Notes: generated by a model from the letters alone, not told the origin. A stretch of DNA of 6,807 bases from Gemmatimonadota bacterium (GCA_012959595.1 DUCW01000021.1:1-6807), one strand, 5' to 3'. Counted from the first letter of the stretch, positions 1-6,600 are shown. Program-made: numbers and translations.

Positions 1-162
1 AAGGCCTGAACAAACCTACTTTAGAGAAAAATAGCAGTCTATTCAACGCTTGACTCGAGAAGTCTATCTCATCACCTTCGCCTAGTGAGTTTTTCTTCCC
101 ATATAAGTGATTTCACTCATGAAAAGGTATGAATCCCCAAGGATATTCACTAAGTTGGTTTA
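1..162. other. Leader region before moxR, no gene seen
   Basis: No coding region can be supported here. One plus-strand frame is open from the window edge to a TGA at 49-51 and could be the last 16 codons of an upstream gene, but nothing in it is recognisable. A short inverted repeat, AGTGA-TT-TCACT, lies at 106-117. A TATAAG hexamer at 102-107 lacks a matching -35 box, so no promoter is called. No Shine-Dalgarno sequence precedes the ATG at 163. Confidence 0.5.
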
Positions 163-1182
163 ATGAAATCGTCTACTATAGCACCCACTGATGACCAAGA
201 TCTAAAATTACTTGAGCGAGCGGCTAGTGTCACTGAAACACTCAAAGAGGCCGTTGGTAAACAAATAGTTGGCCAGCACGATATCGTTGATGGACTTCTG
301 ACTGCATTGCTCGCTAATGGACATGTTTTGTTGGTCGGCGTACCAGGCCTCGCCAAAACTCTCTTGGTATCCACTTTAGCCAAGTCGCTCAGCCTCGATT
401 TTAGCAGAATCCAGTTCACACCCGACTTGATGCCGACTGACATCACAGGTACAGAGGTAATCGAGGAAAATAAAACTACAGGACAACGAATCTTCCGTTT
501 TGTTAAGGGACCTATTTTCTCAAACATTATACTGGCTGATGAAATCAATCGTACTCCACCCAAAACCCAAGCTGCACTTCTTCAAGCCATGCAAGAGCGT
601 GAAGTCACAGCCGCTGGGAGCACTTACCCTTTGACTTTGCCTTTTTTTGTTCTGGCAACCCAAAACCCAATTGAACAAGAGGGAACCTACCCTCTTCCCG
701 AAGCACAATTAGATCGTTTCATGCTACAGCTTCAAATTGAATACCCCTCTCGCAAAGAAGAAGAAGAAATCGTATTACGTACCACTGGACAAGAAGAACC
801 CAAAATCGATCCGGTTTTGTCTTCGGATGAACTAATGAAACTGCAGCAACTGGTCCGGCGAATACCGGCTGCTCCTTCTTTGATTGCATTCGCTGTTCGT
901 CTCGCTACTTCGACTCGCCCGGGCTTCTCTGGTGAAAAATCAGTGGCTGACAAGTATATAAACTGGGGAGTTGGACCTCGAGCCTCACAATATTTGGTGC
1001 TTGGAGCAAAAGCACGAGCAGCGTTTAGGGGAGACCCTATTCCATCTTATGAAGATATCATAGCAGTGGCCCCGGCCATTTTAGAGCACCGATTAGTACT
1101 CAACTTCGAAGCCGAAGCAGATGGACGGACGACCAACGACATCATTGCCGAAATTCTAGAGGAAGCAACTAAATGGACCTAG
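163..1182 (+). CDS. MoxR-family AAA+ ATPase
   Basis: This 339-residue cytoplasmic protein is a MoxR-type AAA+ ATPase. Members of this family act as chaperones in the assembly or activation of protein complexes. Walker A is GVPGLAKT (residues 59-66), Walker B is ILADEINR (123-130), sensor 1 is ATQNP (165-169), and the lid domain carries the conserved GVGPRASQYL stretch (269-278). The first 35 residues or so form a charged, probably helical lead-in before the family-typical VGQ. Length is normal for the family. The ATG at 163 has no Shine-Dalgarno sequence, but no better start lies nearby. The usual partners (DUF58, transglutaminase or VWA proteins) do not follow; a CNNM/CorC-type gene begins 52 bp downstream. 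The family assignment is firm, while its client is unknown. Confidence 0.95.
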   Translation: MKSSTIAPTDDQDLKLLERAASVTETLKEAVGKQIVGQHDIVDGLLTALLANGHVLLVGVPGLAKTLLVSTLAKSLSLDFSRIQFTPDLMPTDITGTEVIEENKTTGQRIFRFVKGPIFSNIILADEINRTPPKTQAALLQAMQEREVTAAGSTYPLTLPFFVLATQNPIEQEGTYPLPEAQLDRFMLQLQIEYPSRKEEEEIVLRTTGQEEPKIDPVLSSDELMKLQQLVRRIPAAPSLIAFAVRLATSTRPGFSGEKSVADKYINWGVGPRASQYLVLGAKARAAFRGDPIPSYEDIIAVAPAILEHRLVLNFEAEADGRTTNDIIAEILEEATKWT

Positions 1183-1234
1183 GTCCACTTATTGAAACGC
1201 ATCATTCATTTTTGTCGAACATATTGATACAGCG

Positions 1235-2491
1235 ATGATCTGGATATTGGTTCTGATCATTGCTATATCAACAACCTTTTCATCCCTTCTTTCTGCTGCG
1301 GAATCAGCTACACTGGCTATTCACCCGTCAAGACTCCGAACCCTGAAGGACGAGGGATTTCGCGGAGCAGCTTCACTCGTTGCTCTTAGAGAGCATCCTG
1401 ACAAGATAAAATCGTCTATTCTGTTACTGAATACTATCCTCGATGGATTAGTGGTAGGACTGTCAGTCATAATAGGTGCAGTGAGTTCAGGAATAGCAGG
1501 TGGATTCACAGGTGTAATAATTGGTACGCTAGTGGTAGCAATCCTATGTGAAATCCTTCCAAGATCCCTAGGTAAAGAAAAGCCGATACGAATCGCCCTG
1601 AAAATGGCCAAACCGATGCTTTTCCTTCAGCGAAGAATAGAGTTCTTTGCTACTCCAGTACACTCATTTCTTGTACGATTCTTAACCGGTAGCAAGGACC
1701 AAGAATCGACACAAGAAGAACGCAGTGTCAGAGAATTGACGCAACTGGGTAAGTGGGAAGGATTGGTCGGTGAAGAAGAACACTTGCTAGTCGAGAGAGC
1801 TTTTCATCTGGACGAACTGGCTGCATGGGACGTCATGACACCTCGAGTCGATATCTTTGCATGGCCCGACTCACTCTCTTTGGAGGATATAATAGGTGAA
1901 TTGAGCAGGGTCCCCTACTCTCGAGTTCCCGTTTTCGGCAAAACTACGGATGACATTACTGGGATCTTATACATTCGAGAAGCATACCAAACTTACGTCG
2001 CCGGAATGACTAACCTTACACTAGCTCAATTGTCTCGTGACCCTTTTTTTGTTCCAGGATCCCTTCCTCTTACCAGTTTACTCAAGCAATTCCAGGGAAG
2101 GCGAATACATATGGGAATCATAGCTGACGAATTTGGCGGTACCGACGGCCTGGTCACCTTCGAAGATATTTTGGAAGAATTGGTTGGTGAAATCGAAGAC
2201 GAAACTGACGTAGCAGAAGTCAGCCTTTCTAGACTGTCCAAGACTGAATTCCTGGCACCGGCAAGTGTCGATTTGCGAGAGATAAATTACGCATTCAATC
2301 TTACTCTCCCCCAACTCGATCATCGTTCTCTAAACGGATTTATACTGGCAGAATTTGGGCATGTGCCAACTGCAGGAGAAACTTTTGAAAGTTCAGGAGT
2401 CCTAATTGAAATCCTAGAAGCTTCTGAAACTCAGGTCATTCTGACTCGGCTGACAAAACTTTCTCTACAAGACAGAGATCACAACTCCTGA
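1235..2491 (+). CDS. CNNM/HlyC-CorC family membrane protein with CBS pair
   Basis: This 418-residue inner-membrane protein has the three-part architecture of the HlyC/CorC (CNNM, UPF0053) family. The N-terminal DUF21 domain covers roughly residues 1-150. It has hydrophobic segments near 2-20, 62-83 and 87-107, the SAAESATLAI motif (20-29) and the EILPRSLGKEKP signature (106-117). A CBS pair covers roughly 197-325, with MTPRVDIF opening the first repeat and GGTDGLVTFEDILEELVGEI (301-320) ending the second. A CorC_HlyC transporter-associated domain covers about 332-410. Related proteins (YoaE, YfjD, MpfA, CNNM) are linked to magnesium or other divalent cation export; the older 'hemolysin' label is misleading. 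The ATG at 1235 lacks an obvious Shine-Dalgarno sequence. The gene probably belongs to a plus-strand operon with moxR and the downstream carbonic anhydrase homologue. Confidence 0.93.
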   Translation: MIWILVLIIAISTTFSSLLSAAESATLAIHPSRLRTLKDEGFRGAASLVALREHPDKIKSSILLLNTILDGLVVGLSVIIGAVSSGIAGGFTGVIIGTLVVAILCEILPRSLGKEKPIRIALKMAKPMLFLQRRIEFFATPVHSFLVRFLTGSKDQESTQEERSVRELTQLGKWEGLVGEEEHLLVERAFHLDELAAWDVMTPRVDIFAWPDSLSLEDIIGELSRVPYSRVPVFGKTTDDITGILYIREAYQTYVAGMTNLTLAQLSRDPFFVPGSLPLTSLLKQFQGRRIHMGIIADEFGGTDGLVTFEDILEELVGEIEDETDVAEVSLSRLSKTEFLAPASVDLREINYAFNLTLPQLDHRSLNGFILAEFGHVPTAGETFESSGVLIEILEASETQVILTRLTKLSLQDRDHNS

Positions 2492-2495
2492 CATC

Positions 2496-2500
2496 AAGGA
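2496..2500 (+). promoter_or_regulatory. Ribosome binding site supporting a TTG start
   Basis: AAGGA lies 7 nt before the TTG at 2508. The only nearby ATG (2500) opens a frame that stops after five codons. This supports TTG initiation of the carbonic-anhydrase-family gene, and translation from TTG gives the conserved family N-terminus directly. Confidence 0.7.
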
Positions 2501-2507
2501 TGATAAC

Positions 2508-3137
2508 TTGGCTCTAATTCTTTCCTTCAATGGCAAAACTCCTCGGATTGCCAAGTCTGCTTTTGTTGCTCCAACGGCAGTAATAGTCGGTGACGTAGAA
2601 ATTGGAGAAAATGCCAGCGTCTGGTTTGGAGCGGTCATCCGAGGTGACCACCCAGAAAACAACATCGTTGTCGGAGCGGGCACAAGTGTGCAGGAAAATG
2701 CTGTGGTCCACGTTGGAAGATCAGGACCGACCTTGATAGGAGAAAACGTAACAGTGGGCCATGGAGCAAAATTCGAAAGCTGCTCTATCGGAGATAGGAC
2801 CATAATCGGAATGAACGCAGTGATACTGAAAGATGTGACTATAGGATCCGAATGTGTAATCGCTGCCAATTCCGTGATCTTGGAAGGCACGGAAATAAGA
2901 GATAGAAGTGTCGTAGCAGGAGTTCCTGGAACCCTTAGGAAGGCAGTCGCTGGATCGTCTGCTCAATGGATGCGAGATGGAGGGCAACACTATGTACATC
3001 TGTCCAGAGCCTACTTGGCCGAAGGAATCGGCACAGAAGCAATGATTTGCGAACTCTGTGGAGGTCTAGTTTTAGAACGTCACTGCAAGATTGTGTGTCA
3101 AGTCTGCGGTTACCAAAGAGACTACTCAGATCCTTGA
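2508..3137 (+). CDS. Gamma-carbonic-anhydrase-family protein with C-terminal zinc ribbon
   Basis: This 209-residue protein is a trimeric left-handed beta-helix (hexapeptide-repeat) protein of the gamma-class carbonic anhydrase family (CamH/YrdA/PaaY-like). Residues 10-145 carry the repeats, with WFGAVIRGD (39-47), VQENAVVHV (61-69) and VGHGAKFESCSIG (83-95). Compared with the methanogen enzyme Cam, the ligand positions are H68, H85 and residue 90. Residue 90 is Glu here instead of the usual His (H-x4-H becomes H-x4-E), so hydration of CO2 cannot be assumed. The extra C-terminus (about 175-209) holds C181-x2-C184 and C197-x2-C200, a four-cysteine zinc ribbon that is absent from ordinary members of about 170-180 residues. 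The start is a TTG with a good Shine-Dalgarno sequence, 16 bp after the preceding stop. It could be a metal-binding scaffold or an acyltransferase-like relative rather than a carbonic anhydrase. Confidence 0.88.
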   Translation: MALILSFNGKTPRIAKSAFVAPTAVIVGDVEIGENASVWFGAVIRGDHPENNIVVGAGTSVQENAVVHVGRSGPTLIGENVTVGHGAKFESCSIGDRTIIGMNAVILKDVTIGSECVIAANSVILEGTEIRDRSVVAGVPGTLRKAVAGSSAQWMRDGGQHYVHLSRAYLAEGIGTEAMICELCGGLVLERHCKIVCQVCGYQRDYSDP

Positions 3138-3154
3138 TTGAATTTTGAATCAGA

Positions 3155-3922
3155 CTATTTATTTGCTAACAGGTACAGCAGTGTAGATCCTGCCATTCCA
3201 GCGTTTAAAGACTCCACATCCTGAGACATGGGAATTGATATCCTCGTAGACACCTCTAATGCTCCAGGTCTAATACCTTTGTTTTCGTTTCCTACTAGTA
3301 GAGCCCAAGGAGTTTGTGCATGGAATTTAGCGATATCGATCCCTTCCACATCAGCTGCAAGAACTGCCATAGAATGTTCTCGTAGCCAAACTATAGTATC
3401 ACTCCATGATTCAGAAAAAACATAAGAATGGAAGATGGTACCTGCTGAAGCTCGGACCACCTTGGGGTTCCAAAAATCAACCGTGCCCTCAAGGCTTATA
3501 ACGGCGGATATGTCAAATGCCTTAGCTGCTCTAATAAGAGTCCCTAGGTTCCCTGGATCCTGAACTCCATCTACAATGAGCATTGTCGATGTTGTTTCGA
3601 CCTCGAAGCTAGAAAGTTCATTCTTTGGCTCAAAACAGACCATCAAAATTCCCTGGGAATTCTCAGTATCGGAGATTGAATCTAATTCGATGTCACTCAC
3701 ATTTCTGATTTCAATTGGATTTTCATCAATCCTATTTGCCAACTGTTTCCCTTTAGGCGTATTCCAAAGTTTGGGGGACAGTGCACAAAAAGAGATTCTC
3801 ATACGTGCAGACAACGCTTCATCAACCGTTCGGATTCCTTCTACCAGGACCAAATTTTCTTTGGAACGCCGTCTGGAACGTCTCAAAGTAAGAATTAATC
3901 GTTTTTCGCTCTTGCTTAGCAT
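3155..3922 (-). CDS. TrmH/SpoU-family RNA 2'-O-ribose methyltransferase
   Basis: This 255-residue SPOUT methyltransferase uses S-adenosylmethionine to methylate a ribose 2'-OH in rRNA or tRNA. An N-terminal substrate-binding domain (about 1-95) is lysine- and arginine-rich at the start and contains the family VEGIRTVDEAL stretch (28-37). The catalytic SpoU domain (about 113-252) carries motif 1, DPGNLGTLIRAAKAF (122-136) with N125 and R131; motif 2, ALLVGNENKGI (207-217); and motif 3, ISIPMSQDVESLNAGMAGS (228-246) with the S-L-N loop. These make a deep-knot AdoMet-binding fold. The sequence resembles RlmB- and YsgA-type 23S rRNA enzymes, but the target nucleotide cannot be read from it. The gene converges on the carbonic anhydrase homologue with a 17-bp gap and diverges from thiD; its start lies 26 bp from the preferred thiD start. 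The Shine-Dalgarno sequence is weak. Confidence 0.93.
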   Translation of the reverse strand: MLSKSEKRLILTLRRSRRRSKENLVLVEGIRTVDEALSARMRISFCALSPKLWNTPKGKQLANRIDENPIEIRNVSDIELDSISDTENSQGILMVCFEPKNELSSFEVETTSTMLIVDGVQDPGNLGTLIRAAKAFDISAVISLEGTVDFWNPKVVRASAGTIFHSYVFSESWSDTIVWLREHSMAVLAADVEGIDIAKFHAQTPWALLVGNENKGIRPGALEVSTRISIPMSQDVESLNAGMAGSTLLYLLANK

Positions 3923-3948
3923 AGAATTTCCCGCGAGTGTGTGTAGTT

Positions 3949-4767
3949 ATGGATAACTCAATTCCTGTAGCATTGACAATCGCTGGCAGTGATAGCAGTG
4001 GAGGTTCAGGGATTCAGGCTGACCTTAAGACTTTCCAAATGTTTGGGGTCTACGGATGCAGTGCATTGACTTGTGTCACGGCCCAAAACACCCAGGGGGT
4101 ACTGGATCAACAGTGTCTTTCCGGTGAATTTCTACGACGGCAAATCGAGGCAGTCGTTACAGATATTGAACCTTCTGCCTTCAAAACTGGCATGTTGGGT
4201 ACAGCAGACCTGATCCAGGTGGTAGCCGACGAGATCCGGGAGAGGCATTTACAGAACTACGTTCTAGATCCAGTGATGGTATCTTCGAGCGGGCACTCCC
4301 TTCTCGATACCCAGGGTCGCAAATTATTGAGGGACGAACTTATCCCGTTGGCAAAAATTGTCACCCCCAATTTATATGAAGCCCGCACACTAACTGGTCG
4401 CGATATTGATAGCCCCGAAGAATTGAAAGCTGCAGGAAAAGAATTCCTTCGAATGGGAGCAGCAGCAGTACTTATGAAGGGTGGACATTTCGAAGATGGT
4501 AAAGCAATTGACCTCTTGCTTACCGACCAAATCGAACAATTCTGGTCACGGCCTCTTTTACAAACTACAGCTGGACACGGGACTGGATGCACTTTATCAG
4601 CTGCTTTGGCAGCAGAACTAGCAAGAGGAAGAGTCCTCCCTGAGGCCACTGACAGAGCGATCTCTTTTGTGAACCGAGCCCTAGCCACATCTCCGATGTT
4701 GGGAAAAGGTTCAAGCCCTATCAATCACTTTGTGGACACAGACCAGAAATTTCACCACTCAGAGTAA
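3949..4767 (+). CDS. thiD: Hydroxymethylpyrimidine/phosphomethylpyrimidine kinase
   Basis: ThiD phosphorylates 4-amino-5-hydroxymethyl-2-methylpyrimidine (HMP) and then HMP-P to HMP-PP, the pyrimidine half used in thiamin phosphate synthesis or salvage. Numbering here is from the ATG at 3949 (272 residues). Ribokinase-fold signatures are TIAGSDSSGGSGIQADLKTF (10-29) at the HMP site, VLDPVMVSSSG (105-115), VTPNLYEA (138-145), VLMKGGH (174-180) and the C-terminal anion hole GHGTGCTLSAALAAELA (209-225) with the conserved Cys214. Length is typical. A GTG at 3937 would add four residues (MCVV), but homologues begin close to the ATG, so 3949 is preferred; neither has a clear Shine-Dalgarno sequence. 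No other thiamin gene lies in the window. The 3' end overlaps the minus-strand selenoprotein gene by 9 nt. Confidence 0.95.
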   Translation: MDNSIPVALTIAGSDSSGGSGIQADLKTFQMFGVYGCSALTCVTAQNTQGVLDQQCLSGEFLRRQIEAVVTDIEPSAFKTGMLGTADLIQVVADEIRERHLQNYVLDPVMVSSSGHSLLDTQGRKLLRDELIPLAKIVTPNLYEARTLTGRDIDSPEELKAAGKEFLRMGAAAVLMKGGHFEDGKAIDLLLTDQIEQFWSRPLLQTTAGHGTGCTLSAALAAELARGRVLPEATDRAISFVNRALATSPMLGKGSSPINHFVDTDQKFHHSE

Positions 4768-5109
4768 AATTGAAGTAAACATCTCCTGGCTGTAACCCAC
4801 TAGTAGCGACACACCCACCTTGATCGTCGGAGCTCTCAATTTTCCCGACCGACCCAAAAGAAGATTTAGCAATTCAGATTCCGTTACACTATCTTGTGCT
4901 AGATTCAGGTCTATTACTTTGCGACCTTTCGCCACATATACCCTCTCAACATCCTCCAATACAGAAAGAGCACTGGATCCTTCGAGTGGCTCCTTAATAG
5001 CATTCTGAACCAAACCATCAGAAATATCATGCATTGCAAGAAACTCTTGCGTACGTTTGCAACTGGTTCAACCAGACCTGTGATACCTCCACTTCAACGT
5101 CTTTGCCAT
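4759..5109 (-). CDS. Probable selenoprotein, ArsC/Spx-like thioredoxin fold (UGA = Sec at codon 14)
   Basis: Read conventionally, this is a 91-residue fragment from the ATG at 5034 with no cysteine. The same frame continues upstream through one TGA (5070-5068) to an ATG at 5109. The N-terminus then reads MAKTLKWRYHRSG-U-TSCKRTQEFLA, with U at codon 14, and gives 116 residues. U14-x2-C17 sits where ArsC/Spx-like and glutaredoxin-like proteins carry CxxC, directly before the first helix (KRTQEFL). Further on are VYVAKGRKV (57-65), ELLNLLLGRSGKLRAPTIKVG (79-99) with the probable cis-proline P94, and LLVGYSQEMF (102-111), as in this fold. A redox role is inferred; the substrate is unknown. A SECIS-like hairpin follows the UGA. 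The true stop is also TGA (4761-4759). Alternatives are a pseudogene with a Cys-to-stop change, or initiation at 5034 giving a protein without a redox centre. SelA/SelB/SelC/SelD are not in the window. Confidence 0.8.
5030..5061 (-). promoter_or_regulatory. Putative bacterial SECIS hairpin
   Basis: In the minus-strand RNA, a perfect 6-bp stem GCAAGA/UCUUGC (5050-5045 with 5041-5036) closes a GUU triloop (5044-5042). The loop G is 24 nt after the UGA. A lower 4-bp stem UGCA/UGCA (5061-5058 with 5033-5030) can form, separated by an asymmetric internal loop that includes a U. In known bacterial SECIS elements (E. coli fdhF type), the hairpin lies inside the coding region just after the UGA and shows a G near the start of the apical loop (GU in fdhF), about 16-37 nt downstream. 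This hairpin fits. The folding is by eye. Confidence 0.65.
5068..5070 (-). other. In-frame UGA, probable selenocysteine codon
   Basis: This TGA (read 5070 to 5068) is codon 14 of the minus-strand frame starting at 5109. It is flanked by Gly before and Thr-Ser-Cys-Lys after, giving a UxxC motif at the position of the redox-active cysteine in thioredoxin-fold proteins. Coding similarity runs on both sides of the codon with no frameshift, as expected for recoding and not for a gene end. Confidence 0.78.
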
Positions 5110-5289
5110 TTCCACATTCTCACATTTAAACGCCAAGCAATAAGAAAAGCACAACGAGTCAAGAATAAGACAACCTGCATTTACTGGAAACCCTTAGTAA
5201 TTCTGGAATTCATCAAACAGCTTCTATCTGTTTCCCAACAATAAGCTTAATTTATTAGATATCGAAAACTTATTGCGGAGAGATTAAAG
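5110..5289. promoter_or_regulatory. Divergent intergenic region
   Basis: This 180-bp AT-rich gap separates the minus-strand selenoprotein gene from the plus-strand sugar dehydrogenase gene and must hold the start signals of both. On the minus strand, TTGACT (5162-5157) is a possible -35 box, but no good -10 follows at 16-18 bp. On the plus side, an AT-rich stretch at about 5241-5262 precedes the dehydrogenase, without a clear hexamer pair. No small gene is convincing. Confidence 0.35.
5277..5282 (+). promoter_or_regulatory. Ribosome binding site of the sugar dehydrogenase
   Basis: GGAGAG lies 7 nt before the ATG at 5290. It is a good Shine-Dalgarno sequence and fixes this start, which also begins exactly at a signal peptide. 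Confidence 0.7.
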
Positions 5290-6462
5290 ATGGTTCGAAT
5301 CAAATGGATGTTTCTTCTTGCTGTGCTTACATTAGTTGTGCGAACTCCGTCTTCAGGCCAAGACCTAACCCTCCGATCTGCCTTCTATGACTACAAACTA
5401 ACCACCGTAGCCGACGGATTGGTTAATCCTTGGTCCATGGCTTTCCTGCCCAACGGGGATATGTTAATCACGGAGCGCCCAGGACGTCTCCGGCTCATAC
5501 AAAATGGGAATCTGCTTCCCGAACCGGTTGCTGGAGTTCCTGAAGTAGTGGCTCAAGGCCAGGGAGGTTTATTCGATGTACTCCTACACCCCGATTTTGA
5601 GAATAATCGGTTGATCTATCTGAGCTTCTCTAAGCCCAAATCTGGCGGCACTCAGTCCACCACAGCTGTCGTCAGAGCTCGCTACGAGAACAACCAACTA
5701 ACTGGATTAAATGAAATTTTTGAAGCAGTCTCAAGGGGAGGTGGACACTACGGAGGGCGGTTAGCATTCGATGGTAATGGCTATATCTATATCACCGCTG
5801 GTGATCGACAAGTACCATCCACCGGCGACCTCCAAGCTCATCCAGCTCAGGATCTCTCCAATCACCACGGTGTTGTTGTCAGACTCCACGACGATGGAAG
5901 AATACCAGATGACAATCCCTTCGCAGGTCAATCAGGCACACTTCCTGAAATTTGGAGTTATGGACATAGAAATCCTCAGGGTCTCGCAATTGACAAAAAT
6001 ACTAACGATGTCTGGATCAATGAACACGGCCCCCAAGGAGGCGACGAGTTAAACTTAGTCGCTCCAGGGCTTAACTACGGCTGGCCAGTCATAGGGTATG
6101 GAGTCAACTACAGCAGTGGCCTAGCTATCCACAAGGGCACCCACGACAATGACATGAAATCTCCAAATCATTTTTGGATACCGTCTATAGCAACGTCGGG
6201 ATTGATGATATACACTGGAGACCGCTTCCCCGAGTGGAAGGGCAATATCTTTGTTGGAGGAATGGCTGGGCAGCAATTGGCACGCTTAACACTCCTTGGC
6301 CAACAAATCATAGCGGAGGAAACCCTCGTTAGGGCACAAGGAAGAATCCGGGATGTCCGGGAAGGACCAGATGGTTACATCTATCTAGCAATAGAAGATA
6401 GGGGAGGTGCTCCTACGTCTATTCTCAGGATGGAACCCTTGATAGAAGAAAGGCCGCGTTAA
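5290..6462 (+). CDS. Exported PQQ-dependent aldose sugar dehydrogenase
   Basis: This 390-residue protein is a soluble PQQ-dependent sugar dehydrogenase of the GSDH/YliI (Asd) beta-propeller family. It oxidises aldoses to lactones and passes electrons to an external acceptor in the periplasm. Residues 1-23 form a signal peptide: MVRIKW, a hydrophobic core FLLAVLTLVV, and a probable cut near SSG-QD. Mature landmarks are NPWSMAFLPNGDMLITERPG (46-65), GQGGLFDVLLHPDF (90-103), GGHYGGRLAFD (151-161) with H153 as the likely catalytic base, GYIYITAGD (164-172), YGHRNPQGLAID (224-235) with R227 near PQQ, and NEHGPQGGDELN (244-255) followed by LNYGWP (261-266), the PQQ/calcium region. Length fits the family (E. 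coli YliI is 371). The gene appears monocistronic, diverging from the selenoprotein gene. The substrate cannot be told from sequence. Confidence 0.94.
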   Translation: MVRIKWMFLLAVLTLVVRTPSSGQDLTLRSAFYDYKLTTVADGLVNPWSMAFLPNGDMLITERPGRLRLIQNGNLLPEPVAGVPEVVAQGQGGLFDVLLHPDFENNRLIYLSFSKPKSGGTQSTTAVVRARYENNQLTGLNEIFEAVSRGGGHYGGRLAFDGNGYIYITAGDRQVPSTGDLQAHPAQDLSNHHGVVVRLHDDGRIPDDNPFAGQSGTLPEIWSYGHRNPQGLAIDKNTNDVWINEHGPQGGDELNLVAPGLNYGWPVIGYGVNYSSGLAIHKGTHDNDMKSPNHFWIPSIATSGLMIYTGDRFPEWKGNIFVGGMAGQQLARLTLLGQQIIAEETLVRAQGRIRDVREGPDGYIYLAIEDRGGAPTSILRMEPLIEERPR

Positions 6463-6509
6463 AAACTAAAGACGAAATGGGGTATCCTCTTCAAGAGCAA
6501 TAGTCTGGC

Positions 6510-6538
6510 AAAAAACCTTCATAGATGATCTGAAGGCT
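6510..6538 (-). terminator. Possible intrinsic terminator, minus strand
   Basis: On the minus strand CCTTCA (6536-6531) and TGAAGG (6521-6516) pair around a 9-nt loop. The stem extends by a G-U and an A-U pair, and TTTTTT follows (6515-6510). This is a terminator shape, but no minus-strand gene upstream is supported and the stem is modest. Confidence 0.35.
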
Positions 6539-6570
6539 AAGATTGATTCCATGATGCGTTCCTGGTTGGC

Positions 6571-6591
6571 GGTGAACCCTGTCACTCTGGC
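6571..6591 (+). repeat. 21-bp direct repeat, copy 1
   Basis: This copy has the core GAACCC-T-GTCACT-C-TGGC. It matches copy 2, exactly 30 bp downstream, at 17 of 21 positions. Confidence 0.6.
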
Positions 6592-6600
6592 ATGTTTTTG

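Noticed and set aside
50..55. TTGACT as a -35 box for moxR
   Set aside because: No acceptable -10 hexamer occurs 16-18 bp downstream.
1174..1187. Perfect 14-bp palindrome TGGACCT/AGGTCCA across the moxR stop codon
   Set aside because: It has no T-tract and no loop for a terminator, and a 14-bp palindrome is expected by chance at a rate of roughly 0.4 in a window this size.
2465..2890. 141-codon minus-strand reading frame under the carbonic anhydrase homologue
   Set aside because: It mirrors the hexapeptide repeats of the plus-strand gene, shows no family signature and has no ribosome binding site.
3134..3151. Possible bidirectional terminator between the carbonic anhydrase homologue and the methyltransferase gene
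   Set aside because: The stem TGATT/AATCA is only 5 bp with an 8-nt loop and lacks a proper T-tract on either strand.
4257..4724. 155-codon minus-strand reading frame within thiD
   Set aside because: It is antisense to well-conserved ThiD motifs and has no recognisable domain.
4759..5034. Complete 91-residue protein starting at ATG 5034
   Set aside because: It would lack the first strand and the redox motif of its fold. The same frame extended through the TGA supplies both, so this start is judged an artefact of treating TGA as a stop.
5029..5244. 71-codon plus-strand reading frame
   Set aside because: It overlaps the antisense N-terminal coding region of the selenoprotein gene, has an unlikely composition and shows no motif.
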